47,773 bases of DNA from BHER01 sp051652245 (GTDB lineage: Bacteria; Bacillota_I; Bacilli_A; Culicoidibacterales; Culicoidibacteraceae): contig JBOFTV010000054.1 in the NCBI GenBank assembly GCA_051652245.1, positions 1 through 47,773 on the forward strand. Direction: 5' to 3'. Below are positions 30,620 to 40,826 of this stretch, in pieces. Every line of letters starts with the position of its first letter. Within the stretch, counting starts at the first letter, position 1. The notes below the pieces were generated by a model, which saw nothing but the letters and a program-made list of their open reading frames with translations, ran no database searches and had not been told where the DNA came from. A program made the translations under genes and the position numbers.

Positions 30620-33154
30620 TTAAATAACCAGTAGGATTGTCTTGATTTCTTTTGGTTTAAACACCAGGTTCAGCGGCTCCCATGTATCGTGTTTTCTTAA
30701 GCAATTCCCTTGTAAATCAACTTCATTAATCGCTTTCACACTAATTCCTAGCCTAATGGTCTCTTGGGCTACATTTTCTGTATGATTATAAAACCGCAGG
30801 CAGTAGCTGTTTTGACTTGCTTGTTCTAATGTTGAAAATGTAACTGTCTGTTTTTCCTGGACAAGAATTTGTTTGGTGCTTGTCTCTGTTGATGATTGCT
30901 GCGTTATAACCGGAATTCGAAATTCTTTTGCTAGTGCTGGACTGATGTCCTTTTGGACAAGACTTAGACCATACGTAAAATCCCGTTTTCCTAGGCACTG
31001 AGCATCAGGTGTTGGAAATGATGGTCCCGCTCCATTACCACGCGTTCTAAGGTCTCTTCGTGAAAGATCGCCAACGCAGCGCAATAATGTTATCTTTAAC
31101 TTGTTTGTTGCTTTCTCTAATTCATATTCCTGTAATCCACGATGAACAAACATATGCTTATTGACCGCAACAAAAGATTGCGTTGCTGCTGTATTTGATC
31201 GCACTTCTTTATTTTTCGCAGCATCAAATGTAATCTCCGCTAGGGGGCTGGTTTTGATAACGTCAAAAGCTGTATCAGCATAGGCATAATCAACATTTTC
31301 AACAAAAAAGTTGATTGTTACTTTCTGATCTTTAGCAAAATTATCAACCCTTGTCTTAAAACCAATCACACTATCCCCCCGCTCTAAGGTGATTTCTGTG
31401 GTGTAATAACTGGTAATTAGCTCTTGGCTACCAGAAAGTCGGTCTTCCGTCAATTGTGTTGGTGTTGTCAACTGATACTTAAGGACTAATGATTGCACCA
31501 GTGAACCATAGACACCATTTTCAACAGCAACCAACTTAGCAACATTAACTTGATTATTAACAGGTGGACTATAATTGTAGGTATCTCCTGCATCTAAACT
31601 TGCTTCCAACTGATGCTGATTTAAGTATTTCACTCCCGTTTCCTGATTTTCAATGACTAACGCCCCGTTTTCGACGCTAATTTTATAGAATTCATTGGTA
31701 ATTACTTGCTCTGCTGCTACTACCTCCTCCGCCAAATCTGTTAAGCTAATCTGATATTTTCTACTTTCAATTCCCGTAAACTGATCATAAAAGGCAACCA
31801 CATATTCAAATGTATGAGCGTATTGGGGTTCTTGAAAGATTCCCCGAAATAGTCCTTCTTTTTCCGTCCGCGAGATAATCTGCAGTGGGATTTTTGCCCC
31901 ATTTTGGTCCGCTAGCGTCAGACTCCCTTTTTCTTCTTTAATTTCTGTAAAAATCGTCATTTTTACAACTTTATTCACAACTTCGGGCAATAAATGATGG
32001 GCATAAATAAGATGATTAAACTTAGCTGTTGGTCCAAATGTATAGGGATAAAGTCGATTCAGTGTCGTCTCACGATACTGCTCAATCGCTGTTTTAATTT
32101 TCTGGCTCCTGACTTCCATTTCTTGGTGAACTTCATCAATACTGCAACCACAAATACTATCATGCGGCTGGTTTTTTAACACTAGTTTCCAAAGATATGA
32201 GCGGAATTGCTCTTCCTGATCAAAATCAGCCGCAAAGACTCCTAGTGTCCCTAGTGTATGGGTTGCTAAATCTTCTGACTCTTGGTTTTGGACTTTTAAA
32301 TATGTTCGCGTTGATAATACTCCCGGTAACAGAAAAATCTTATTGCAATCACGCTGTTGACCACTAATTTTGGGTTGCTGGGCTGTCTTTTTTCCTAATT
32401 GGTTGGTGAAATTTGCCATTGTCGTTTGTGCGAAAATTATATCAGGATAGGCATTTTGAAGTTCTGTTATTTTGGCTTTGAGGTCATCAATAATAATCGT
32501 GTGGTCTGCTCCATTCATCAATAAAAGGACATCACCCAAGATAAATTGCTCACTTCTACTAAGATATTCACCCACTTTTTCAACGATGTCTTCCGCCATT
32601 AAATATGTTTGATAATAGCCTTCAAAAAGTGGGAGGACAACTGTGTTTAGACAACTCAAATCAGCACCAACCCACGTGTTTTCATCCGTTTTAGTATCCG
32701 TTCCTCGCCAAATAAGACCATTTTTAATTCCATTAAGCTTAAATATTTGCGGAATTTGACTAATGTGACCAAAAGTATCCGGCAAATAAGCAATGTCATC
32801 ATTTGAACCATATTCTTTGGCAATTTTTCGACCATAGAACAAATTTTTAATCAGTGACTCGCCCGAAACCAAAAATTCATCGGCCAACAAATACCACGGT
32901 CCAATCTCAATTTTCCCCGCTTTAATCTGCTCCAAAAAGCGGGCAAACACATCGTCTGAAACAATTTCTTTAAAATCTTCCACCACAACCGTCTGACCAT
33001 CCAAAAAGAAACTCTCGACCTCGCCTGCTGCAATTTGTTCGATTACATGGCGCAGTCCCGTTGCCAGTTTATAACGGAATTGCTCAAATGTTTCATACCA
33101 TTCGCGGTCCCAATGTGTATGATTTAGTATTAATACTTTCTTGATTTTCATCAT
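30620..33154 (-). CDS. GH38 alpha-mannosidase
   Basis: An 844-residue cytosolic glycoside hydrolase of family 38, the group of mannosylglycerate hydrolase (MngB) and bacterial alpha-mannosidases. Metal and catalytic parts: HTHWDREW (12-19) with H14 and D16, nucleophile D126 in LPDTFGH, and H218 in NGADH. A helical middle and a beta-rich C-terminal half complete the family layout. No signal peptide, so it acts on an imported, possibly phosphorylated, mannoside. It is last gene of the ROK-NagA-transporter-hydantoinase operon, 21 nt after the FAD oxidoreductase gene, with AAGGATGG before the ATG. Confidence 0.92.
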   Translation of the reverse strand: MMKIKKVLILNHTHWDREWYETFEQFRYKLATGLRHVIEQIAAGEVESFFLDGQTVVVEDFKEIVSDDVFARFLEQIKAGKIEIGPWYLLADEFLVSGESLIKNLFYGRKIAKEYGSNDDIAYLPDTFGHISQIPQIFKLNGIKNGLIWRGTDTKTDENTWVGADLSCLNTVVLPLFEGYYQTYLMAEDIVEKVGEYLSRSEQFILGDVLLLMNGADHTIIIDDLKAKITELQNAYPDIIFAQTTMANFTNQLGKKTAQQPKISGQQRDCNKIFLLPGVLSTRTYLKVQNQESEDLATHTLGTLGVFAADFDQEEQFRSYLWKLVLKNQPHDSICGCSIDEVHQEMEVRSQKIKTAIEQYRETTLNRLYPYTFGPTAKFNHLIYAHHLLPEVVNKVVKMTIFTEIKEEKGSLTLADQNGAKIPLQIISRTEKEGLFRGIFQEPQYAHTFEYVVAFYDQFTGIESRKYQISLTDLAEEVVAAEQVITNEFYKISVENGALVIENQETGVKYLNQHQLEASLDAGDTYNYSPPVNNQVNVAKLVAVENGVYGSLVQSLVLKYQLTTPTQLTEDRLSGSQELITSYYTTEITLERGDSVIGFKTRVDNFAKDQKVTINFFVENVDYAYADTAFDVIKTSPLAEITFDAAKNKEVRSNTAATQSFVAVNKHMFVHRGLQEYELEKATNKLKITLLRCVGDLSRRDLRTRGNGAGPSFPTPDAQCLGKRDFTYGLSLVQKDISPALAKEFRIPVITQQSSTETSTKQILVQEKQTVTFSTLEQASQNSYCLRFYNHTENVAQETIRLGISVKAINEVDLQGNCLRKHDTWEPLNLVFKPKEIKTILLVI

Positions 33155-33175
33155 TCTTCCATCCTTTAATTTTGT

Positions 33176-34504
33176 TTATTTTTTGAAGATACTGCCGTCA
33201 ATTTGATTGAGTTCAATTGTTTGAGCTAGACTATAGGCACACGCCCGTGCTGCCATTACCCCCATATTTTGACATGTATATTGAATTCTAACTGATGACT
33301 GGACTTTAAATGTTGTTGAAATATGCCGACCTGCTGCAATATAATTGCTTATCGTGCTACAAACCATGCTCCGATATGGTATTTCATAATATTCTCCCGG
33401 CTCATATTTTGCCTTAAACGCATTATTTTCGACAGCCAATTCATCCGCGTGAACATCAATATACCAATCTGCTGCAACAATGCCATCAGCAAATTTCTGC
33501 CGTTGCAAATAATCCTGCTCATTTAACACATATTTGCCAACAATTCTGACTGATTCACGGACACCTAATTCCTTAGCTTCTTGCGCAATATACGCCCCCA
33601 AAAACCCCGGAATATTTTCCTTTAAAAATAAAAATAAGCGCCGCTGCATTTTACGCCCTTCTGATACATAGTGACTCATACCAACAATATCAGTTGTCTT
33701 GTACTCATTTTTTAACTGTGGTCCATTAAATGAGAGCACTCCGGGTTTTGTTGGTACCGAAAACCCCTGAATGTAGCGGGCATCCGCCTGATGTAATTGC
33801 TTGTTTTCCACTGCTGCTGCAAAAATAGCCAATAATTGTCCACATGCTTGATTTTGAGGCACATGGACAAATTCAAAGAAGGCATCGCTAATACAAGGAT
33901 TAAAGGTGTAACCAATACTCTTACACCACATTCTAAGCATCGTTATATCAATTCCACCAATTTCAAAGCGAAATGATGTTGCTTGGTTAATTCCCGTTAT
34001 CTCATCGCCAGCAACAGTTGGAATTTGCACCAACCGTGCCAATATAGCATCCCCACTACAATCAATGAAGCACTTCCCCTGTATTTCCCTTTGACTACCG
34101 CGACTATAAATTGTAACCCCGGTAATTTTATCCGCTTTCAATTGTGCCGCAATAACAATACTATCATAGAGAATTACGCCGCCCTTACTCCTGATTTCAT
34201 CCTCAAAAACATACTTAACCGTCTCTGGATTAAACCAAAATGAATTCCCTTCAACCCGTAATTGTGTCTGTTCAAATGTTTCTAATTTATGTTGCATTTG
34301 TGTAACTAGTTCTGTATTTCTTGCAAATGAGGGCATCATCGGATTAACCAAGGCATTTGTCATCGTCCCCCCTAAACTGATTGTCTTTTCAATAATAACC
34401 ACACTAAGATTGTTATTAAGAGCTTCAATTGCAGCTAAGGCACCAGACGTACCTCCACCAATAATTACCACATCATATGCTAATATTTCACTACTTTTTT
34501 TCAT
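33176..34504 (-). CDS. FAD-dependent oxidoreductase
   Basis: A 442-residue flavoprotein. The N-terminal dinucleotide-binding motif is IIGGGTSGALAA (14-25), then an acidic residue after strand 2 (VVIIEK). A mid-chain IDCSGDAILAR matches the second FAD segment, and a C-terminal AAGRHIS...GVMAARA closes the fold. This is the pattern of the FAD_oxidored family (PF12831 type), whose members are often in carbohydrate operons with unproven substrates. The gene directly follows the HExxH gene (no gap; GAGGAAGT site) and precedes the mannosidase. It may oxidise a sugar or the released aglycone, by inference only. Confidence 0.82.
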   Translation of the reverse strand: MKKSSEILAYDVVIIGGGTSGALAAIEALNNNLSVVIIEKTISLGGTMTNALVNPMMPSFARNTELVTQMQHKLETFEQTQLRVEGNSFWFNPETVKYVFEDEIRSKGGVILYDSIVIAAQLKADKITGVTIYSRGSQREIQGKCFIDCSGDAILARLVQIPTVAGDEITGINQATSFRFEIGGIDITMLRMWCKSIGYTFNPCISDAFFEFVHVPQNQACGQLLAIFAAAVENKQLHQADARYIQGFSVPTKPGVLSFNGPQLKNEYKTTDIVGMSHYVSEGRKMQRRLFLFLKENIPGFLGAYIAQEAKELGVRESVRIVGKYVLNEQDYLQRQKFADGIVAADWYIDVHADELAVENNAFKAKYEPGEYYEIPYRSMVCSTISNYIAAGRHISTTFKVQSSVRIQYTCQNMGVMAARACAYSLAQTIELNQIDGSIFKK

Positions 34505-35113
34505 TTATACTTCCTCAATTTCTTTCATCATTTGGCGATTAGCTAACAGCGCATATTCTAATGCCCGTGGGTGAATTGTTGTTTTTGCATACTTCATGGA
34601 AAAATAATAGCAAGCAATTTCGGAAAGCTCTTGCTTTAAGTTTCGCTTTAAGATACGCCCTTGTTTAATGCGCGGATTAATGTTAGACGCTATTTCTAAC
34701 CCCTCTTCATATTCAAAAACATGAAAAACTTCATGTGCTAGATGTAATAAGTAAATTTGGTCTTCACTAATTCCCAGCTGATACTTCAAACTCACCTCTG
34801 TTAGTTCTTCAACCGACCCATAATAAATAATCACTTCTTTGATACCATTTACAACGCGTGTAAGTGCCCGCCTATACGCTTTTTCATGATTTTTCTGCTC
34901 ATTTTTTTCACAAATTAGGCTGAAATTATACGTTGTCAGGATATCCTCGAGGCTCTTATCACCAAAACTAACTAGAAATATGTCGACAAAGCGATAGACC
35001 CGTTGAAGGATATCGCTTACATCTTCCGTTAAATAGTTGTATGCAGGAGAGAGCGCTAAATAATCCAGATCATACTCCATCGCTGTTTTTAGGACAAATT
35101 GTTCCCTAACCAT
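34505..35113 (-). CDS. Unknown protein with HExxH metalloprotease motif
   Basis: A 202-residue soluble protein, not recognised. The main feature is LAHEVFHVFEYEEG with H127, E128 and H131, the HExxH zinc signature. A possible third ligand is E162 or E165 in the following helix (ELSEIACYY), at a spacing seen in gluzincin-like or ImmA/IrrE-like proteins. The rest is helical and charged. The start overlaps the hydantoinase stop by one base (TAATG), and the FAD oxidoreductase gene follows without a gap, so it is made in step with both. It could be a small peptidase for a peptide-linked substrate or a maturation protease. The motif is seen; the activity is inference. Confidence 0.6.
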   Translation of the reverse strand: MVREQFVLKTAMEYDLDYLALSPAYNYLTEDVSDILQRVYRFVDIFLVSFGDKSLEDILTTYNFSLICEKNEQKNHEKAYRRALTRVVNGIKEVIIYYGSVEELTEVSLKYQLGISEDQIYLLHLAHEVFHVFEYEEGLEIASNINPRIKQGRILKRNLKQELSEIACYYFSMKYAKTTIHPRALEYALLANRQMMKEIEEV

Positions 35114-37242
35114 TATTTCTTTTCTCCCACAATAATTATTTTAGCATCAGCATCCACAAATTCCGTATCCATCCGAATCAATTCATGCAACTGAACTAAT
35201 TCATGCACCCCCGAATAATCATATATCCGCTGTTCTGTAAATAAGTGAATGGCTGGGAGCGTTTGCCCCGCATCCGAATAAGTCGCAAGCTCCTCCACAA
35301 TTTCGGCAATTTTCCCCGTAATTGCATCACAACGTGTGGTAAAAAAGGCCGCATTAACTCGGCGCATCACAACAACACCCTCATGATCACTAACAGCAAT
35401 AACCCGACTTTGATGTTTGACTAAGCCAAATAATTTTTTTGTTTCTTTAATGCCTTGATAGACACTATATTTTCCCACACTTTCGACTTTGTTGACATCA
35501 GTTTCTGCCATTTTTATCGATTTTGCGACGTTTTGTTTCAATTCTTCAGCTGTTTTTGTATTTACTTGCATGTCCTTTGCCTTAAACTCGCTTGCTCCCG
35601 TAGCTGTAGCAATGATTTTATTTTTCTGTTTATCAACTTCGATTGTTACTTCAATTGTTTCCTCTTTGGCACCTGATTCCATAATCTTGGTGATAACATC
35701 ATGGCGCAGTTTGCGGATATCATCATTGGTTGGATTAATCACAGAACGCTCAAGTTGCTCTCTAATCATCGCCATTGCCACACCTATTGTGGAAATATAC
35801 GGCGCATTTTCGGTCAATTTAAAGTCGACACCTTGTTTTCGGGCAAGATATTTTGTTAACACACCGGCCGAACCACCACCACCAATAAGTGTTAAAAAGT
35901 CGAGTGTTAGTTCGTATTCCTCAACCATTGGCTTAACGGCTGCCCAAATTTTTTCACAAGCAATATCTAACGCTTGCGTCGCAATTAGCTCAACTGTTGT
36001 TCCACAATAATTAGCTAATGCTTCCCAGGCAAGGCGATTAGCTTTTTGGCAACCATAGGCATAGTCACCCTGATCAACATAGCCTAAAACATTTGCTGCT
36101 CCAGCGAGTGTATACGCATACTTGTTATCACCAGCTACGACAATCACAAAATCGTCTGAATCGCCTACACACGGTGTAATCAACTCAACCTGCAGATTTT
36201 CTCTTGCAATTGCCGAAAAGCACTCATACTCTAATCCCGCTAAATGCGCAGATCTTGGACCAACATCCGTGATTTTCTGCCCCGATATCCGTAGCATCGA
36301 ACCACCTGCAACACCCAAAGTTCTAATATCAAGTGAGCGTAAATACGTCTTATGCCCGCCAACCTGGGCATTTTTAATCATCACTTTACCATCTTTAATC
36401 ACTGAAATATCAATGGAAGTCCCACCAATTTCAAAGAAGACACCTTCTGTTACCTTCCCATACATCAAAGCACCCGCAACACCTGCTGCAAGACCAGAAA
36501 GCATTGTTAAAATCGGTCTTTTTCGCACTTCATTAATCGACATCACACCACCATCAGCACGCATAATCATCAATTCACTTTTAATCCCAATTTCTTTGAC
36601 AACTTTTTCGGTCATATCCGCTGTCGCCATCATTTTAGGAATCAGCGATGCATTAATCACCGCTGTTGCTGTTCGCACCTTCAAACCATAAAGCTCACTT
36701 ACTTCATGGCCTCCCGTGGCAAAATAGCCCTTATCCTGACACCATTTCACCCCTTGGATTTCATTGGCCGGATCATCAATCCCATAAGCCTGCGAAACAA
36801 CAATAACTTCTGCTCCTTGTGACACTAAATCGGCCAATGCCTGCTCAACTCGCTCCTGTGAGAATTCATTCGAATTAAAATAATGATTAACAACCTTTAA
36901 GTATTTATTTGGTGCTAACGCAATATCTTTAATCGTCAACTCGTTTTTCGCCATTTTCGAATCGCCGATACCAATTACACCAACTTTAGCAACATCACCC
37001 TCTAATAATGCATTTGTTGCCTGCGTCGTCCCATGGGCAATAAAAACAACATCAGCAGCACTTGTATTCGATTGCGTTAAGATATTATCAATCAGCTCAA
37101 TAATACCCTTAGCAACTCCCTCAACTGCCGTATGCGTTGTCGCAATTTTCGCTTTTGCTAAAATTTCACTCGTCTGATTATCAATCATAATCGCATCCGT
37201 AAATGTGCCACCTACATCAATACCAATTCTTACTTTTCTCAT
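35113..37242 (-). CDS. Hydantoinase/oxoprolinase family ATPase (HyuA-like)
   Basis: A 709-residue protein of the HyuA/5-oxoprolinase A family, which opens hydantoin or 5-oxoproline type rings with ATP. The N-terminal actin-like domain has IGIDVGGTFTDA (6-17) and HGTTQATNALLEG. The second domain has FEIGGTSIDIS, then LGVAGGSMLR and LIGGGGSAGVL. The last 150 or so residues are an extra alpha/beta segment with no clear match. The partner subunit HyuB, usual in this family, is not in the window. It is the middle gene of the operon, after the transporter. An acetone-carboxylase-like or novel cyclic-amide activity is possible. Confidence 0.85.
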   Translation of the reverse strand: MRKVRIGIDVGGTFTDAIMIDNQTSEILAKAKIATTHTAVEGVAKGIIELIDNILTQSNTSAADVVFIAHGTTQATNALLEGDVAKVGVIGIGDSKMAKNELTIKDIALAPNKYLKVVNHYFNSNEFSQERVEQALADLVSQGAEVIVVSQAYGIDDPANEIQGVKWCQDKGYFATGGHEVSELYGLKVRTATAVINASLIPKMMATADMTEKVVKEIGIKSELMIMRADGGVMSINEVRKRPILTMLSGLAAGVAGALMYGKVTEGVFFEIGGTSIDISVIKDGKVMIKNAQVGGHKTYLRSLDIRTLGVAGGSMLRISGQKITDVGPRSAHLAGLEYECFSAIARENLQVELITPCVGDSDDFVIVVAGDNKYAYTLAGAANVLGYVDQGDYAYGCQKANRLAWEALANYCGTTVELIATQALDIACEKIWAAVKPMVEEYELTLDFLTLIGGGGSAGVLTKYLARKQGVDFKLTENAPYISTIGVAMAMIREQLERSVINPTNDDIRKLRHDVITKIMESGAKEETIEVTIEVDKQKNKIIATATGASEFKAKDMQVNTKTAEELKQNVAKSIKMAETDVNKVESVGKYSVYQGIKETKKLFGLVKHQSRVIAVSDHEGVVVMRRVNAAFFTTRCDAITGKIAEIVEELATYSDAGQTLPAIHLFTEQRIYDYSGVHELVQLHELIRMDTEFVDADAKIIIVGEKK

Positions 37243-37270
37243 CTTGTTTCCTCGCTTTTTTTTTATATTA

Positions 37271-38698
37271 TTAAACAGCTGTTGTTAGATTAATACCTAG
37301 AATAAAGACTGCATAGAGCAACACTAATAGTGACATGACAATTCCCAATAGAAATAACTTTTTCGTAATCTCATTAGGATCAATTTTTAAGAAGTTTGCT
37401 ACCCAGATATTTTGTGAATTTGTCGGATCGCCAAAACCTTGCATATTTCCTGTGGCCCGTAACGCCCAAATAATGGCAATTGGTGAAAATCCTGCTGTGG
37501 CAAATATTACTGGTAACGCTCCACCAATTCCAAATGTATTAAGTGGTCCTCGATATAGAACAAGCGGTGTTGCCAGTGTAAATCCAATAACATAAGTAAG
37601 TGGATTAGTTAAATAGGATACCATAAAGGCAATTGTTGGCGTAATAATTATTGCTACAGGGAAGAATTGGAACCCTTTAATTAAGATACCCAAACCAATC
37701 AACAGTACAATTGCCCCACTAACATCCTGTGTCCCTTCAACAAATGCTGATGTTAACTGATTCATCTTTCCAGGCAATTTTGATAGAAACAATAAATATA
37801 AAATACCTAGTAAAATCGCAACTTCCGCTGGAACAGAAACCTTCGCCAATGTACTAGTCACAATAATCCCTACGGGAATCAACGGCGTAATTAACAAATA
37901 CCAAGGACATTTATGTGTAGGTGCACTCACTTCAGGCATTTTCGCCCAAGCTCTCACAAACCCACCCTTTCTCACAGAAAAAATGATGTAGACCAACGAG
38001 ACAACAAAGATAATTACAAAAATAGCAATCGACATTTGCGCAATTTCGCTAAAAGCTTTATTTGCATCATTGCCCATTGTTGGCGCTAAAATGGCAGCAA
38101 ATGTTGCAAAATTGGCGGGATTCATAATTCCACCTGTTGATAATCCCAGTAGCACAATTGAACCAGCCAAAACCTCACTTAAGCCAACGCTTACCATAAT
38201 TGGTAACGCAATTGAACCTACAAGGATAACTGCTCCTAGCCCACCAATTGATGAGAAAATCACAACTGTTGCAACATAAAAGACCAGCGCAATCACAAGT
38301 GGTCGATCACCTGCAAGCTCTGCTGCCTTTTTAATCAATGACTCAACAACACCACTTTTAGTCAAGAGCTTAGCAAAAGCAGCCCCGAAAATAGCAGCAA
38401 CAATGGCACCACTAAGCATCTTCGCACCATCCATAATCACACCATTAAAAATCCCCATTTTAACAACAGCCTTACCTGCTGCATCGAGGCCAGCTGGCAT
38501 ATCAAATAACCCCGCAGCTGGTAACACCCCAATTGATGCAATTAAAGCCGTCAAAATACCCATCGCCGGTAACGCAATCAACGTCGAAATTTTCTTCTGA
38601 ATCATCAGAACAATAAAAAAGATACTCACCGCAAAAATCAAAACCACTCTAACTTCGGGAAAACTAACCACAAGATTTGCTAAATTAATTTCAAACAT
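37271..38698 (-). CDS. Multi-pass transporter, GntP/ion-transporter type
   Basis: A 475-residue membrane protein with about 11-12 helices and two similar halves separated near residues 235-260 (a basic loop, VRKGGFVRAW). Small-residue-rich segments (FSSIGGLGAVILVGSIALP; STGGIMNPANFATFA) are typical of the ion-transporter superfamily that includes GntP gluconate and citrate/C4-dicarboxylate carriers. The ATG at 38698 is chosen, since GGAGG lies before it; the longer frame begins with TTG. Between nagA and the hydantoinase gene, it is the only transporter in the cluster and presumably brings in the substrate, probably an organic acid or sugar acid conjugate. The family is certain only at superfamily level. 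Confidence 0.75.
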   Translation of the reverse strand: MFEINLANLVVSFPEVRVVLIFAVSIFFIVLMIQKKISTLIALPAMGILTALIASIGVLPAAGLFDMPAGLDAAGKAVVKMGIFNGVIMDGAKMLSGAIVAAIFGAAFAKLLTKSGVVESLIKKAAELAGDRPLVIALVFYVATVVIFSSIGGLGAVILVGSIALPIMVSVGLSEVLAGSIVLLGLSTGGIMNPANFATFAAILAPTMGNDANKAFSEIAQMSIAIFVIIFVVSLVYIIFSVRKGGFVRAWAKMPEVSAPTHKCPWYLLITPLIPVGIIVTSTLAKVSVPAEVAILLGILYLLFLSKLPGKMNQLTSAFVEGTQDVSGAIVLLIGLGILIKGFQFFPVAIIITPTIAFMVSYLTNPLTYVIGFTLATPLVLYRGPLNTFGIGGALPVIFATAGFSPIAIIWALRATGNMQGFGDPTNSQNIWVANFLKIDPNEITKKLFLLGIVMSLLVLLYAVFILGINLTTAV

Positions 38699-38719
38699 AA
38701 TAAATTCCTCCAATATTCT

Positions 38720-39880
38720 CTATTTTTTAATCATGTATTCTAACTGACCTAACATGTAACTTCGTTGAATTGTAATATTCTCATCAAAAACAATAATATC
38801 GGCATTAAGCCCTTCTGCAAGATAACCACGCTCTCCTAGTAAACCAATTTGCTTTGCCGGGTTATAGCTTGCCATCTTAACAGCTTCATGTAGCAGACAC
38901 CCACTAAAAGACATCATCCGGCGAATATTCTCATTCATATGAATAATACTCCCTGCAAGTGTCCCATCTGCAAGTTTAATTGTCTGGTCCGTTTTCGTCA
39001 CAGCATAGCCAAATAAATTATATTGACCATTTTCCATTCCCCGGGCTAGGACACTATCGGTAATTAGACAAATATTATTCGCCCCCTTGGTTCGATAAAT
39101 AACTTTCAAAGCATCGGGGTGGACATGATGACCATCAGCAATCACCTCAACCATTAGTTCGTTAAAATATAACCCGGCACTTACAACACCCGGATTACGA
39201 TGATCATGACCTGATGATGCATTATGAAAATGGGTCACATTGCGCAGTCCCGCACTTACATGTGTACTAATTTGAGCAAAGCTTGCACCAGAATGACCAA
39301 CAGAGGGGCAAATTTTCTGACTTACAAGATATTTAGTAAAAGCCGTGTCAGCATTTTCAGGAGCATAGGTAATCAGCTTGATTTCACCATTTGCTGCTTT
39401 CACATAACGCTTCATCTTCGCTAAATCAGCAACAATAATCTGTTCGACCTTTTGCGCCCCGCAGTATTTCTTTGCTAAAAAAGGACCCTCTAAATGAATG
39501 CCTAGCATCCTTGCTCCAGCTTTTGTATCACCTTGGTATCCTGATAATTTCACCAATGCTTGCTCAATTATTGCATCCGAATCAGTCGTCGTCGTTGCTA
39601 AAAATCCAGTTGTCCCCTCCCTAAGCAGCGCCTGCTTAACCACATCAATTTGGGCAACACTTGCATGCATAAAATCAATACCTTCGCTCCCATGAATATG
39701 CTGATCAATAAATCCTGGTGAAATAAAATCCCCCTGCACATCCACGGCATCCACATCATTATTTCCCAGGAAATCCCCTTCCACAATCCGACTAATTTTT
39801 CCCGCCGTCATTTCCACGTAACCGCGTTTAATAATCCGATCTGGTAAAATAATTTGACCATTATACAACACTGTTTTCAT
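38720..39880 (-). CDS. nagA: N-acetylglucosamine-6-phosphate deacetylase
   Basis: A 386-residue amidohydrolase. Metal-site motifs: H61-x-H63 in DQHIHG, E in LEGPFLAKKYCGA (about 131), H in VGHSGA and in THFHNASS, IADGHHVHP, and the catalytic D in LITDSVLARGM. This order is that of NagA, which removes acetate from GlcNAc-6-phosphate. Its start lies within the end of the ROK kinase gene (20-base overlap, strong AAGGAGG site). With the kinase upstream it would process an N-acetyl sugar released inside the cell. nagB is not in the window. A related acyl-sugar substrate is possible. Confidence 0.92.
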   Translation of the reverse strand: MKTVLYNGQIILPDRIIKRGYVEMTAGKISRIVEGDFLGNNDVDAVDVQGDFISPGFIDQHIHGSEGIDFMHASVAQIDVVKQALLREGTTGFLATTTTDSDAIIEQALVKLSGYQGDTKAGARMLGIHLEGPFLAKKYCGAQKVEQIIVADLAKMKRYVKAANGEIKLITYAPENADTAFTKYLVSQKICPSVGHSGASFAQISTHVSAGLRNVTHFHNASSGHDHRNPGVVSAGLYFNELMVEVIADGHHVHPDALKVIYRTKGANNICLITDSVLARGMENGQYNLFGYAVTKTDQTIKLADGTLAGSIIHMNENIRRMMSFSGCLLHEAVKMASYNPAKQIGLLGERGYLAEGLNADIIVFDENITIQRSYMLGQLEYMIKK

Positions 39881-40769
39881 TCAATCTACCTCCTTGATCT
39901 AAGCGGGCCAATAAATTCCGACAAGCACCAATCATTCCCGCATCATTACCATAATAAGCTAACTTTAATGACACCTGCGGCAAAATATCACTTGGCATTC
40001 GTAAAGCAATCTTCTGCTCCAAAATTGGTAAAAAATACGACCCCTGAGCCGAAATTCCACCACCAATAACAATCACCTCTGGATCATAAAAGCAAATAAT
40101 CATCACAATTGCCGTTGCTAGATGGCTTAACACCTCATCAAATAATGCAATAATTTCTTCATCACCCGCATAAATTGCCGCAAATGCACTCACACCATCC
40201 CAAACGCCACCTTTACACTTAGTAACTTGGGCTAAAAATGCTCCTGTTGATGCCAGTTGTTCTAAATTACTTGTTCCTATTGGTAGATAGCCAATTTCAC
40301 CCGCAATATAGTTACTACCATAATAAACTTGCTTATCTTGGACAAAAGCACCACCTATTCCCGTCCCCAGCGTCATTGCAAATAACGTTTTAGCCGCACT
40401 ATTTTCCGCGCAATAAGCTTCCGCTAATGCCACACAATTAACATCATTATCAATATATGTTGGCAAACCAAGACACTCCTCTAAAATAGCCTTAAAAGCC
40501 AGCCCCTCATACTCGGGGATATTATGGGATGCGCCAATTATTTTCCCGTTAGCAACGTCAACTTGCCCGGCGGTACTAATAGCAATCCCGATTAACTTAT
40601 TTGTTAATCTTAGCTCCCTAGCTATTGCAATAATCTTCTCAATAACGGCCATACCACCTTGATAAGCAGCCGTTTCCACCTCATACTTCACCATAATTTT
40701 CATCTGCCTATCCAGAAGTCCGTATTTAATCGACGTTCCGCCAATATCAAATGCTAAAATATAATCCAT
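39861..40769 (-). CDS. ROK-family sugar kinase
   Basis: A 302-residue kinase with the ROK fold: DIGGTSIKYGLLD near the start (ATP phosphate loop), ISTAGQVD, catalytic Asp in DNDVNCVALAEAY, LGTGIGGAFV, and GEIGYLPIG. As in the ROK-RpiR protein of the same cluster, the zinc cluster CxCGxxGCxE of glucokinase-type ROK enzymes is absent; this resembles the BglK/N-acetylmannosamine kinase-like branch. The ATG at 40769 is preferred (AAGGAG five bases before); the longer frame begins with GTG. It is first gene of the operon behind a promoter with tandem operators. Substrate inferred as an N-acetylhexosamine from nagA beside it. Confidence 0.88.
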   Translation of the reverse strand: MDYILAFDIGGTSIKYGLLDRQMKIMVKYEVETAAYQGGMAVIEKIIAIARELRLTNKLIGIAISTAGQVDVANGKIIGASHNIPEYEGLAFKAILEECLGLPTYIDNDVNCVALAEAYCAENSAAKTLFAMTLGTGIGGAFVQDKQVYYGSNYIAGEIGYLPIGTSNLEQLASTGAFLAQVTKCKGGVWDGVSAFAAIYAGDEEIIALFDEVLSHLATAIVMIICFYDPEVIVIGGGISAQGSYFLPILEQKIALRMPSDILPQVSLKLAYYGNDAGMIGACRNLLARLDQGGRLNENSVV

Positions 40770-40826
40770 ACTATTCTCCTTCACTAAACACCAATTGAAA
40801 GCCTTTTCCTAGAAATGCTTTATCTT

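Noticed and set aside
35489..36691. Long plus-strand frames (173 and 189 codons) opposite the hydantoinase gene
   Set aside because: Composition follows the antisense of a conserved HyuA-like frame; no ribosome site or protein-like motif.
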